NCBI GenBank assembly: GCA_013003465.1
Contig: JABDIZ010000195.1
Span: 1-16,525, forward strand
Direction of reading: 5' to 3'
DNA length: 16,525 bases
Origin: Rhodothermaceae bacterium
GTDB lineage: Bacteria; Bacteroidota; Rhodothermia; Rhodothermales; Rubricoccaceae
Shown: one piece after another, positions 1-6,869 of the stretch
How positions within the stretch are numbered: position 1 is the first letter of the stretch
Layout: each line of letters starts with the position of its first letter
Notes under the pieces: generated by a model
Seen by the model: only the letters and a program-made list of their open reading frames with translations
What the model was told of the DNA's origin: nothing
Databases searched by the model: none
Position numbers and translations under genes: made by a program

Positions 1-197
1 GGCGTCGGGCGCCCGACATACTCGCGGAGCAGTTGGTGGTACTCGGCCAGGAACGCCGGATCGATCTGCGCCTCGGCATAGGCCGTCTTCAGTTCCTCCA
101 GCACTGGCCAGAGGATCTCGGGCACGAACGCGCCGCCGTAGTCGCCGAAGCGACCTCGCCAGTCCGGTGCGGTGTAGGTATGTACAGGCGTTTCCAT
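1..197 (-). CDS. trpB: Tryptophan synthase beta subunit, N-terminal part (runs off left edge)
   Basis: TrpB makes L-tryptophan from indole and serine with pyridoxal phosphate, in a cytoplasmic complex with TrpA. Only about 65 N-terminal residues are present. They begin METPVHTYTAPD and contain RGRFGDYGGAFVPEIL, the highly conserved opening of TrpB, followed by a helix (LEELKTAYAEAQ) and YVGRPTP at the window edge. The catalytic lysine and the cofactor site lie outside the window. The ATG (197-195) shares one base with the trpF stop codon (TGATG), which fixes the start and suggests translational coupling. It is the last trp gene visible; trpA would be expected just beyond the left edge, but that is inference. 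Confidence 0.95.
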   Translation of the reverse strand, partial: METPVHTYTAPDWRGRFGDYGGAFVPEILWPVLEELKTAYAEAQIDPAFLAEYHQLLREYVGRPT

Positions 198-835
198 CAA
201 GCCGCAGCAGCATGGTAGGCGTCGAAGAAGTCGGCGAGCTTGTCGAAGTCCTTGACGCCGGGCGATGCCTCGACGGATGAGGAGAGGTCCACGGCGTAGG
301 GCCGCATCGTGGCGATGGCCTCGGCGACGTTCTCGGCGTCGATGCCGCCCGCGAGGAACAGGTCGTACTCACTTGCCAGTTCGCGGGCGAGGCGCCAGTT
401 GAAGCTCTCGCCTGTGCCGCCCCAGAGGCTCGTCTTGTGCGTATCGAGCAGGATGAAGTCCACCACATCGCGGTACGGCTCGATCAGGTAGCGCAATTGC
501 TCCGACGAGGCGTCGTGCTGCACGCGGAAGGCCTTGATGACCGGCACCTCGACCGCCGCACAGTCCTCGGGCGACTCGTGCCCATGCAACTGCGCCAGCC
601 GAAAGCCCACCTCGGCGCAGCGCGCGTTGATCGCCTCCGGGGCTTGGTTCACAAACACGCCCACCGGCTCCGGCCCGACGACCCACTCGATGATCTCCTT
701 CGCCTTCGCAGGCTCGATGTAGCGTGGGCTATCCGGGTACTGGATGAACCCCAGAAAGTCCGCGCCGACGGCCGCGGCATAGCGGGCGTCTTCGAGGCGG
801 GTGATGCCGCAGAGTTTGACTTTGGTACGTTCCAT
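197..835 (-). CDS. trpF: Phosphoribosylanthranilate isomerase
   Basis: TrpF converts N-(5'-phosphoribosyl)anthranilate to CdRP, the third step from chorismate to tryptophan, in the cytoplasm. The 212-residue length is normal for a free-standing TrpF beta/alpha barrel. KVKLCGIT at residues 5-12 carries the catalytic Cys9, and FILLDT at 128-132 gives the general-acid Asp131. QLHG (82-85), GGTGESFNW (139-147) and FLAGGID near the C terminus are the usual substrate and phosphate-binding loops. The ATG is at 835, five bases after the trpC stop codon, and the stop overlaps the trpB start by one base. Nothing in the sequence suggests fusion to TrpC, which is a separate gene here. Confidence 0.97.
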   Translation of the reverse strand: MERTKVKLCGITRLEDARYAAAVGADFLGFIQYPDSPRYIEPAKAKEIIEWVVGPEPVGVFVNQAPEAINARCAEVGFRLAQLHGHESPEDCAAVEVPVIKAFRVQHDASSEQLRYLIEPYRDVVDFILLDTHKTSLWGGTGESFNWRLARELASEYDLFLAGGIDAENVAEAIATMRPYAVDLSSSVEASPGVKDFDKLADFFDAYHAAAA

Positions 836-840
836 TCGGG

Positions 841-1668
841 TTAGCTGGCGAGGCGAAGCCGTTGCTGCTCCGCGAGGGCGACGGCGGTTTCCCGGCGCAG
901 TGCGGCGAGTGCCCGACCCGGGTCCGTGGCGCGCATGAACGCGGTGCCGATCAGAAACGCCTCAGCGCCGTGGTCGGTGAGGCGGGCAAGGTCGTCGGCG
1001 GTGTGGAGGCCGCTCTCGGCCACGCGCACGATGCGCTCAGGCAGGCGCGCAAAGATCCGCGCGGACTTCGAGAGGTCGATTTCGAACGTCTTGAGGTCAC
1101 GGTGGTTGACGCCAAGGAGCCCGATCGGATCGAGGTCGAGGGTGTCTACCTCGGTTTCGTCGTGCACTTCCACGAGCACGCTCAGGCCCAGGTCCGTCGC
1201 GGCATCATGGAGGTCGCGCAACTGGGCCGGGTCGAGCGCGGCGGCGATCAGCAACACCGCATCGGCGCCGTAGGCCCGCGCTTCGAAAAGCTGGTATTCG
1301 TCCACGATGAAGTCCTTCCGTAGGATCGGGAGGTCCACGGTGGCGCGAACCGTGGCGAGGTCGTCGAGCGAGCCCTGAAAGTGGTCCGGTTCGGTGAGGA
1401 CGGAGAGCGCCGCCGCCGCGTTGTTCTTGTAGGCGATGGCGATCTCGGTCGGCGCGTATTCCGCACGGATCACGCCTTCGCTCGGGCTCGCCTGTTTGCA
1501 CTCGGCGATGATGGCCGGCCCGCCCGCCCGCCGGAGGGCGGTGGCGAGCGAGAGCGTCGGCGCGTGGAACGCGGGGCGTGCTTCGAGGTCGTCCACCGGC
1601 ACCCGGCGCTTTGCTTGGGCGACGCGCTCGCGGGTGTCGGTGAGGATCTGGTCGAGAATGGTAGCCAC
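841..1668 (-). CDS. trpC: Indole-3-glycerol-phosphate synthase
   Basis: TrpC closes the indole ring, turning CdRP into indole-3-glycerol phosphate with loss of CO2 and water. The 275 residues form one beta/alpha barrel with a helical N-terminal extension. IIAECKQASPSEG (residues 53-65) supplies the catalytic Glu and Lys, LPILRKDFIVDEYQ (113-126) the second catalytic Lys, LLGVNHRDLKTFEID (184-198) the active-site Asn, and RVAESGL the Glu-Ser pair near the phosphate site. The start is GTG at 1668, preceded by a near-perfect AGGAGG that begins inside the trpD stop codon; this is the clearest ribosome binding site in the operon. trpF follows after five bases. Confidence 0.97.
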   Translation of the reverse strand: MATILDQILTDTRERVAQAKRRVPVDDLEARPAFHAPTLSLATALRRAGGPAIIAECKQASPSEGVIRAEYAPTEIAIAYKNNAAAALSVLTEPDHFQGSLDDLATVRATVDLPILRKDFIVDEYQLFEARAYGADAVLLIAAALDPAQLRDLHDAATDLGLSVLVEVHDETEVDTLDLDPIGLLGVNHRDLKTFEIDLSKSARIFARLPERIVRVAESGLHTADDLARLTDHGAEAFLIGTAFMRATDPGRALAALRRETAVALAEQQRLRLAS

Positions 1669-1677
1669 GGGAGCCTC

Positions 1678-2712
1678 CTAAGCCGCTTGCGCTAGGTCGT
1701 TCGAGGCTTCCACGAGACGGTCCAGCTTCGCCAGCGCGGCGCCGGAGGCGATGCTTTCGCGTGCGGCGTCGAGGCACGTGTCGAGCGAGTCGAACTCGGC
1801 AGAGGCGAGGAGCGCGTAGGCCGCGTTGAGCAGCACCACATCGGCCTGGGCCCCGGAGGCGCCGCCGAGGACCGAGCGCACAATCTCGGCATTCTCGGCT
1901 GGCGTGCCGCCCTGGAGGGCCGCCGCACTCACCCGCGCGAGCCCATAGCGCTCAGGGATGACCACCTGCTCCAGCAGGCCGCCTTCGAAGGCGTGGCTGC
2001 CGGTCTGGTAGACCGTCGTGGGGCTCGTCGTGGAGAGTTCGTCCAGGCCGTCATGCGCGTAGACGACGACGACATGCTCGCTGCCGAGGCGGACGAGAAT
2101 GCGCGCCATCATCTTGGCTGTCTCGTCCGAGAACGCCCCGACCAACTGGCGCTTGACCTGGCACGGGTTGCAGAGCGGCCCCAGGATGTTGAAGAATGTC
2201 CGCACGCCCAGCGCCCGCCGCACGGGGCCGACATGGCGCAGCGCGGGGTGGAACTGCGGCGCAAACAAGAACGCGATGCCGGTCTCATGCAGGCATTTCG
2301 TAACCCCCTCAGGCCCCAATTGCGTCTGCACGCCGAGCGCATCGAGCACATCGGCGGAGCCCGACGAGGACGAGACGCCCTTGTTGCCGTGCTTCGCTAC
2401 CGGGACGCCGGCCCCTGCTGCGACGAACGAGGCCGCCGTCGAGATGTTGAACGTGCCCGCGTGGTCGCCACCGGTGCCACAGAGGTCGATCGGGTTGAGG
2501 CCGCCTGCATCAACGGGCACCGCGTAAGCGCGCATGACCTTCGTGAAGCCGGTCAGCTCGTCGAGCGTCTCGCCGCGGGCGCGGAGGCCCATGAGGAGGG
2601 CCGCGATGGCCTCCGGGCTGGCTTCGCCGCGCAGCATGCAGTCCATGGCTTGCTCAGCCTGGCTCTGGGAGAGCGTGTCGCCTTCGGCAATAATCTGAAG
2701 AATCGGTTTCAC
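1678..2712 (-). CDS. trpD: Anthranilate phosphoribosyltransferase
   Basis: TrpD transfers phosphoribose from PRPP to anthranilate, the second step of tryptophan synthesis. It has 344 residues, a normal length. DLCGTGGDHAGTFNISTAASF (about 76-96) is the PRPP-binding glycine loop, and KHGNKGVSSSSGSADVLDALG (about 107-127) is the family signature for PRPP and magnesium binding. The start is chosen as GTG at 2712, because its GTGA overlaps the trpG stop by four bases and gives the normal N terminus (VKPILQIIAEGDTLS). The frame stays open upstream to 3087, but that stretch is Arg/Pro-rich shadow coding inside trpG. The TAG stop is part of the trpC Shine-Dalgarno. Confidence 0.96.
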   Translation of the reverse strand: MKPILQIIAEGDTLSQSQAEQAMDCMLRGEASPEAIAALLMGLRARGETLDELTGFTKVMRAYAVPVDAGGLNPIDLCGTGGDHAGTFNISTAASFVAAGAGVPVAKHGNKGVSSSSGSADVLDALGVQTQLGPEGVTKCLHETGIAFLFAPQFHPALRHVGPVRRALGVRTFFNILGPLCNPCQVKRQLVGAFSDETAKMMARILVRLGSEHVVVVYAHDGLDELSTTSPTTVYQTGSHAFEGGLLEQVVIPERYGLARVSAAALQGGTPAENAEIVRSVLGGASGAQADVVLLNAAYALLASAEFDSLDTCLDAARESIASGAALAKLDRLVEASNDLAQAA

Positions 2713-3320
2713 GAGTTCACGTCGGTTGTAGTAGGGGACAGGGTGGGGGTGCCGAGGACTGACCGCACCCAGTTGCGGACGAGCTTGGGGCCCTCGGTCG
2801 TCAGGATGCTCTCGGGGTGAAACTGGACGCCTTCGACCGGGTACTCCCGGTGGCGCAAGCCCATGATGACGCTGTCGGCGGTTTCGGCGGAGATGATGAG
2901 GTCGTCGGACACGGTCTCGCGGTCTACGACGAGGGAGTGGTAGCGCGTCGCGATGAAGTCTTGCTCCACATCCTCGAAGACGGATTGCCCGTCGTGGTGG
3001 ATGCGGCTCGTCTTGCCATGCATCAGTTCGGGGGCGTGGACGATGCGCCCACCGAAAGCCTCGCCGATGGCCTGGTGGCCGAGACACACGCCGAGAATGG
3101 GCGTGGTAGGACCGAAGCGATGGATGAGCGCCTTCGAGATCCCTGCGTCGGCCGGGCGCCCTGGGCCGGGCGAGATCAGGATGCCGTCGAGGTTCATGGT
3201 AGCCACCTCATCAACGGTCGTCTGGTCGTTGCGAACCACGACGTACCCGTCCGTCTCCGCGCCCACGAGGTGGACGAGGTTGTACGTGAACGAGTCGTAG
3301 TTGTCGAGGATGAGGATCAT
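2709..3320 (-). CDS. trpG: Anthranilate synthase component II (glutamine amidotransferase)
   Basis: TrpG hydrolyses glutamine and passes ammonia to TrpE for anthranilate synthesis. The 203 residues form a class I amidotransferase domain. ILILDNYDSFTYNL (2-15) is the classic N terminus, ISPGPGRP (49-56) the oxyanion-side loop, GVCLGHQAIGEAFGG (77-91) holds the nucleophile Cys79, and VQFHPES (165-171) holds His168 and Glu170. The start is set at ATG 3320, because the family begins directly at this point; an in-frame GTG at 3332 would add only four residues. Neither has a convincing ribosome binding site. It is separated from trpS by a palindromic repeat, so some independent processing or initiation is possible. 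PabA-type dual use cannot be excluded by sequence. Confidence 0.95.
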   Translation of the reverse strand: MILILDNYDSFTYNLVHLVGAETDGYVVVRNDQTTVDEVATMNLDGILISPGPGRPADAGISKALIHRFGPTTPILGVCLGHQAIGEAFGGRIVHAPELMHGKTSRIHHDGQSVFEDVEQDFIATRYHSLVVDRETVSDDLIISAETADSVIMGLRHREYPVEGVQFHPESILTTEGPKLVRNWVRSVLGTPTLSPTTTDVNS

Positions 3321-3344
3321 CGCCGCATGCACAAAGAATCAATC

Positions 3345-3475
3345 GGTCAGTCCGAGCGGAGCGCAGCGGAGTCGAGGAATCTTCTGCCGCGTTGCCGGAG
3401 GCTTGAACCGGCCTCCGGCGCGACGAGTATGGATCCTTCGGCTGCACTCGCTGCGCTCATTCCGCTCAGGATGCC
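3345..3475. repeat. Palindromic intergenic repeat, copy A (trpS-trpG gap)
   Basis: An imperfect inverted repeat fills most of the trpS-trpG gap. The left arm (3345-3383) contains GAGCGGAGCGCAGCGGAGTCG. The right arm (3431-3475), read in reverse complement, starts CATCCTGAGCGGA and ends CGAAGGATC. Between the arms lies a second, perfect hairpin: GCCGGAGGC (3394-3402) and GCCTCCGGC (3411-3419) around an 8-base loop. The same arm consensus recurs at 12820-12928. There is no U-tract, so it is not a plain terminator. It resembles the REP-like dispersed palindromes common between genes in many genomes. It may affect mRNA stability, processing, or polarity between trpS and trpG. Confidence 0.75.
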
Positions 3476-3486
3476 AAGGAAGGGAT

Positions 3487-4542
3487 TCATCGCCGATATG
3501 TGGTCAGTAGTCCAACGCGTTCGCGGACGGGCTCCATGAACTGCTCGGCTCGCTGCCGGGCGGCCTCACCGCCCGCGCGGAGGACCTCGCGCACAAACTC
3601 AGGGTGCTCAGCCAGCTCGTGGCGTCGTTCGCGCGCCTCAGCGAAATACGCCGTGATCAGCCCTAAGAGCTCCTTCTTGGCGTGGCCGTAGCCGTAGCCA
3701 CCCGCGCGGTACGCTGCGGCGATCTCCTCACGCTGCGTCTCATCGGCGAATAGCTTGATGAGCGCGAAGACGTTATCCGTCTCAGGATCTTTTGGCTCCT
3801 CCAGCGGCGTCGAGTCGGTGACGATGCTCATCACCTTTTTCTTGAGGGCCTTGCCCTCGTCGAAGATGCCGATGGTGTTGCCGTAGCTCTTCGACATCTT
3901 GCGGCCGTCGAGACCGGGCACGACCGCCACGTCCTCCAGAATGAGCGGCTCAGGCACGGGAAAGACAGGGGCGTCCTCGGTGCAGAACTCGGCATTGAAC
4001 CGCAGGGCGAGGTCGCGGCTGATCTCGATATTCTGCTTCTGGTCGGCACCGACGGGCACGCGCGTGCCGCCGTAGATCAGGATGTCGGCTGCCTGGAGGA
4101 TGGGGTAGGTGAAGAGGCCCCCATTGGCTCCCAGTCCCTGCGCCACTTTGTCCTTGTAGGCGACGCCTTTCTCCAACTGGCTCACCGGTGTGAGGCACAG
4201 GAAGATCCAGGCCAGTTCGGTCACCTGCGGTACGTCGCTCTGCATGAACAGGTGCGCCTTGTCGGGGTCAAAGCCGAGGGCGAGGTAATCGAGAGCCACA
4301 TCATGGGTATAGCGCTCCAGCGCCTCGCGGTCGCGCAGCGTCGTCAACGCATGGTAGTTGACGATGAAGTAGTAGGCGGCCTCGCGCCGTGTCTCGTCGT
4401 CGGCTAGGGCGATGTGCTGACGGAGCGCACCGAAGTAGTTGCCCAGGTGCAGCGTCCCCGACGGCTGGATGCCGGAGACCACGACCTCAGGAAAGGCCGA
4501 CGCATCGGAGGATGCGGGAGCGGGCTGTGTGTTAGTCTGCAC
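3487..4542 (-). CDS. trpS: Tryptophanyl-tRNA synthetase
   Basis: TrpS charges tRNA-Trp with tryptophan using ATP. It is a class Ic synthetase, normally a dimer in the cytoplasm. The 351 residues carry SGIQPSGTLHLGNYFGAL (23-40) with the HIGH-equivalent HLGN, GADQKQNIEISRDLA (165-179), and GRKMSKSYGN (213-222) with an intact KMSKS loop. The start is GTG at 4542, which gives a roughly 18-residue Ala/Ser/Pro-rich lead before the conserved core, so a start a few codons further in cannot be excluded. It lies inside the trp operon, 11 bases after the small helical-protein gene, so it is probably co-transcribed with trpE and under the same attenuator. Confidence 0.97.
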   Translation of the reverse strand: MQTNTQPAPASSDASAFPEVVVSGIQPSGTLHLGNYFGALRQHIALADDETRREAAYYFIVNYHALTTLRDREALERYTHDVALDYLALGFDPDKAHLFMQSDVPQVTELAWIFLCLTPVSQLEKGVAYKDKVAQGLGANGGLFTYPILQAADILIYGGTRVPVGADQKQNIEISRDLALRFNAEFCTEDAPVFPVPEPLILEDVAVVPGLDGRKMSKSYGNTIGIFDEGKALKKKVMSIVTDSTPLEEPKDPETDNVFALIKLFADETQREEIAAAYRAGGYGYGHAKKELLGLITAYFAEARERRHELAEHPEFVREVLRAGGEAARQRAEQFMEPVRERVGLLTTYRR

Positions 4543-4553
4543 AGGATCGGGGC

Positions 4554-5039
4554 TCAGTCGCGGGCCGGGCGGGGGAGGCGGTTGGTGAGCGCGCGCAGCG
4601 CTTCGAGGCGGGTCTCGCTGCCGTCGGCTACGTGCGTCAGGATGGCGCGCGTGCGCTCCTGGTGGTGCACCGAGTCGACTTCCTCAGAGAGGGCGTCGTG
4701 GTACGCACGCTCCAGGTCGAGGATGTGGTAGAGCATCTCGGCGTCGGTCGTGCCCTGGCCGGACGCGCCGGGTTCGAGGTCGGTGCCGTTGGGTGGGGTG
4801 CCGCCCATGCTGAAGACGGTCTCGCTGAGCTTCGCCGCGTGCGTGCGGGCATAAGGCATCAGCGCGTTCAGTTCGGTCGCGTCGATGGCGCTGCTCAGGC
4901 GCGGCAGGGCGTAGTCGTAGGCGCTCAGCACGCGGAGGTGCTGGGCCACGAGCGGATTGAGACGCGGCACGGTCTCCTCGCGAGAGATGTAGCGACCGGC
5001 ACCGCCTTTGTTCAGGATGGGGCGAAGGACAGGGAACAT
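4554..5039 (-). CDS. Small helical protein of unknown function, possibly ferritin-like four-helix bundle
   Basis: I do not recognise this 161-residue protein with certainty. It has no signal peptide or membrane segment. After a short N-terminal stretch it reads as four amphipathic helices with two Gly/Pro-rich linkers, one being SMGGTPPNGTDLEPGASGQG. The layout resembles DUF2383/PA2169-type ferritin-like bundles: an early helix pair, an acidic helix LDLERAYHDALSEEVDSVHH, then a C-terminal helix LEALRALTNRLP. A clear diiron E..H pattern is not visible, so metal binding is unproven. The start is ATG 5039; the frame extends to 5138 but the added residues look non-coding. It sits between trpE and trpS, so it is probably co-expressed with them. 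No link to tryptophan is evident from the sequence. Confidence 0.75.
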   Translation of the reverse strand: MFPVLRPILNKGGAGRYISREETVPRLNPLVAQHLRVLSAYDYALPRLSSAIDATELNALMPYARTHAAKLSETVFSMGGTPPNGTDLEPGASGQGTTDAEMLYHILDLERAYHDALSEEVDSVHHQERTRAILTHVADGSETRLEALRALTNRLPRPARD

Positions 5040-5044
5040 GGGGG

Positions 5045-5068
5045 TGAAGGTTGAGGAGTTGAAGGTTG
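5045..5068. repeat. Short direct repeat in the trpE-downstream gap
   Basis: TGAAGGTTG occurs at 5045-5053 and again at 5060-5068, just upstream of the small helical-protein gene. On the coding (minus) strand this is a pyrimidine-rich CAACCTTCA pair. The 126-base gap between trpE and that gene (5040-5165) otherwise holds no clear ribosome binding site or terminator. Confidence 0.5.
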
Positions 5069-5165
5069 GAAGACTGAGATGTCGAGCAGGTTTGGGGCAA
5101 GGCAGATGGATCGAGAGGTAGGGCACGCGAACCTGCAAACCGTGGAACCTTAGAACGTTCGAACA

Positions 5166-6707
5166 TCATAGTAGATCGGAGGAGGCGACGCGGAGGGCTT
5201 CGGCGAGAGCCGCAGCCTTAGCGCGTGTCTCGTCGTACTCGGCGGCGGGGTCGCTGTCGGCGACGACGCCTGCGCCTGCCTGAACGTACGCCGTCCGGTC
5301 TTGCACCACCATCGTGCGGATGGTGATGCAGGTGTCGAGCGCGCCATCGAAGCCGGCGTAGCCAACGGCCCCGGCGTAGGGACCGCGTTTGGCCGCTTCG
5401 AGTTCGTCGATGAGTTCCATCGCGCGGACCTTGGGCGCGCCGCTGACGGTCCCTGCCGGGAAGCAGGCCGCGAGCACCTCCATCGCGGAGTGCTCGGCCA
5501 CAGTGCCCGAGACCGACGAGACGAGGTGCATCACATGCGAGAACCGCTCGACCTCGGCGAACCGATCTACCGACACCGAACCGACTTCGCACACACGACC
5601 GAGGTCATTGCGGCCGAGGTCCACGAGCATCAGGTGCTCCGCGCGCTCCTTGGGATCGGCCTTGAGTTCGGCTTCGAGCGCGGCGTCTTCCGTCGGGCCG
5701 ATGCCGCGCCGCCGCGTTCCTGCGATGGGCAGCACTTCGGCGCGGAACGCCTCGCCCTGCGGCTCGACGCGGGCCAGCACTTCGGGCGAGGAGCCCACAA
5801 GTGCGAACGGCTCGCCCTCGAAGCCGTCGAGATCGAGGTGGAAGAGGTACGGGGAGGGGTTGACTTGCCGGAGCGCACGGTACAGGTTGAAGCGGTCGCC
5901 CGCGAAGGGTAGGGCGAAGCGCTGCGAGACGACGACCTGAAAGATGTCGCCCTCGTGGATGTAGGCCTTCGCCGCTTCCACAGCCGCCTCATAGTCGGCG
6001 CGCTCCACGTTCGATTGCAGCGCGTCGCTGAGGAGCCGCACCGGTTCGCCCGGCTCGACGGCCTGGTGGACGAGCTCCTCCTCCATCTCGATCAGCCGCT
6101 CGTGTGCCTCGGCATACAGGGCATCGAGGTCCGTGTCGTCGTCCACGAACACCGTGGTCATCAGGATGAGCTGGTGCCGAACGTGGTCGAACGCGGCGAG
6201 GGTATCGAAGAAACCCCAGACGGCATCGGGCAGGCCGAGTGTGTCGGGCGGGCTGACCGGCAGCGATTCGAGCAGCCGCACGGCGTCGTAGCCGATGAAG
6301 CCGACGGCGCCGCCGGTGAAGCGGGGCAGGTCCGGGGTAGGGGCCAGCACCATGTCGTCAAGCAGGCGTCCCAGCACGTCGAACACGCTGCCCGTTTCGG
6401 CCTGGATTTCGTGCGGGGCGCCGTCTCCGCCGTAGCTGCCCGCCGGGCGGTGCAGCCGCACTCGCTCGCCTCGCGCCTCGACCACGAGATACGGCCGCTT
6501 GCCGAGGAACGAATAGCGTCCCAGCCGTTCACCGCCCTCGACGCTCTCCAGCAGAAAGCTGAACACGCCGGGCTCGCGCAGCGCAAGGTACGCGGAGACG
6601 GGCGTGAGCAAGTCGGCCGAGCGACGCACCGCCACGGGCACGGCCAGCCGCCGCCCATCCGTGGGGCGGTGCTGCCGGGCGAGCGTCTTGAACGCGGCGA
6701 GGGTCAT
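5166..6707 (-). CDS. trpE: Anthranilate synthase component I
   Basis: TrpE converts chorismate to anthranilate using ammonia from TrpG; it is the committed, feedback-controlled step. The protein has 513 residues, full length. The N-terminal domain keeps the LLES motif (52-55) and GRYSFLG (63-69) of the tryptophan-binding inhibition site, so feedback sensitivity is expected. The C-terminal chorismate-binding domain has GDIFQVVVSQRF, LVGSSPEVLARV, PIAGTRRRG, EHLMLVDLGRNDLGRVC, FPAGTVSGAPKVRAMELIDELE and GAGVVADSDPAAEYDET, all typical. The ATG at 6707 is 20 bases past the U-tract of the leader terminator. There is no good Shine-Dalgarno. PabB or isochorismate synthase are less likely, given the operon. 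Confidence 0.97.
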   Translation of the reverse strand: MTLAAFKTLARQHRPTDGRRLAVPVAVRRSADLLTPVSAYLALREPGVFSFLLESVEGGERLGRYSFLGKRPYLVVEARGERVRLHRPAGSYGGDGAPHEIQAETGSVFDVLGRLLDDMVLAPTPDLPRFTGGAVGFIGYDAVRLLESLPVSPPDTLGLPDAVWGFFDTLAAFDHVRHQLILMTTVFVDDDTDLDALYAEAHERLIEMEEELVHQAVEPGEPVRLLSDALQSNVERADYEAAVEAAKAYIHEGDIFQVVVSQRFALPFAGDRFNLYRALRQVNPSPYLFHLDLDGFEGEPFALVGSSPEVLARVEPQGEAFRAEVLPIAGTRRRGIGPTEDAALEAELKADPKERAEHLMLVDLGRNDLGRVCEVGSVSVDRFAEVERFSHVMHLVSSVSGTVAEHSAMEVLAACFPAGTVSGAPKVRAMELIDELEAAKRGPYAGAVGYAGFDGALDTCITIRTMVVQDRTAYVQAGAGVVADSDPAAEYDETRAKAAALAEALRVASSDLL

Positions 6708-6726
6708 GAACGGACAGAAGGACGAG

Positions 6727-6764
6727 AAAAAGAAAAAGCCCGCTGCTCGGAGGAACAGTGGGCT
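6727..6764 (-). terminator. Attenuator terminator upstream of trpE
   Basis: On the minus strand a 12-position stem is formed by 6764-6753 and 6748-6737, with one mismatch, one G-U pair and a 4-base loop. It runs straight into TTTTTCTTTTT (6737-6727). It lies between the Trp-rich leader peptide and trpE, where an intrinsic terminator would be expected only for attenuation. It is the strongest rho-independent terminator in the window. It is structurally segments 3 and 4 of a classic amino-acid attenuator. Confidence 0.88.
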
Positions 6765-6828
6765 CTCAGCGAAATCGTGAGACTGCTACGCAGCGGACCG
6801 GCTCGGTCCACCCACCGTGTACGGGGTG
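6756..6828 (-). promoter_or_regulatory. trp attenuator: competing 1:2 and 2:3 (antiterminator) pairings
   Basis: Directly after the Trp codons, CACCC (6828-6824) can pair with GGGTG (6813-6809), giving a 1:2 hairpin. The overlapping strand CGGTGGGT (6817-6810) can instead pair with GCCCACTG (6763-6756) in 8 pairs, two of them G-U. That would consume the left arm of the terminator, giving a 2:3 antiterminator. A further perfect hairpin, GGACCG-AGC-CGGTCC (6809-6795), could act as a pause site. A ribosome stalled at the Trp codons (6836-6831) would cover segment 1 and favour antitermination. The pairings were read by eye; no energies were computed. Confidence 0.65.
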
Positions 6829-6869
6829 TACCACCAGAGCCAGGCTGTAGGGGTGCTGCAGTGCGTCAT
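6786..6869 (-). CDS. trpL: trp operon leader peptide
   Basis: A 27-residue open frame starts MTHCSTPTAWLWWYTP and ends SRSAA with TAG. Trp residues at 10, 12 and 13 (TGG codons at 6842-6840, 6836-6834 and 6833-6831) are three of 27, far above chance. It sits just ahead of a terminator and trpE, which is the diagnostic arrangement of a transcription-attenuation leader. Starved of charged tRNA-Trp, a ribosome would stall at the Trp pair and promote antitermination. The ATG overlaps the TGA of the upstream DUF6090-like gene (ATGA), an unusual placement. No clear Shine-Dalgarno is visible, so either coupling to that gene or a near-leaderless transcript is possible. The peptide probably has no function of its own. 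Confidence 0.88.
   Translation of the reverse strand: MTHCSTPTAWLWWYTPYTVGGPSRSAA

Noticed and set aside
1096..1107. VNHRDL in TrpC instead of the commoner NNRDL
   Set aside because: The middle residue of this motif varies among working enzymes; the Asn and Arg are kept, so no defect is implied.
2713..3087. N-terminal extension of trpD by 125 codons
   Set aside because: It lies wholly inside trpG in another frame and is Arg/Pro-rich; the GTG at 2712 gives the normal TrpD N terminus.
3394..3419. Perfect 9-pair hairpin as a trpS terminator
   Set aside because: No U-tract follows on the minus strand, and it is nested in the palindromic repeat, so it is better described as part of that element.
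5040..5138. Extension of the small helical protein by 33 residues
   Set aside because: The added residues are encoded by a gap with short direct repeats and do not look like protein; ATG 5039 is preferred, though not proven.
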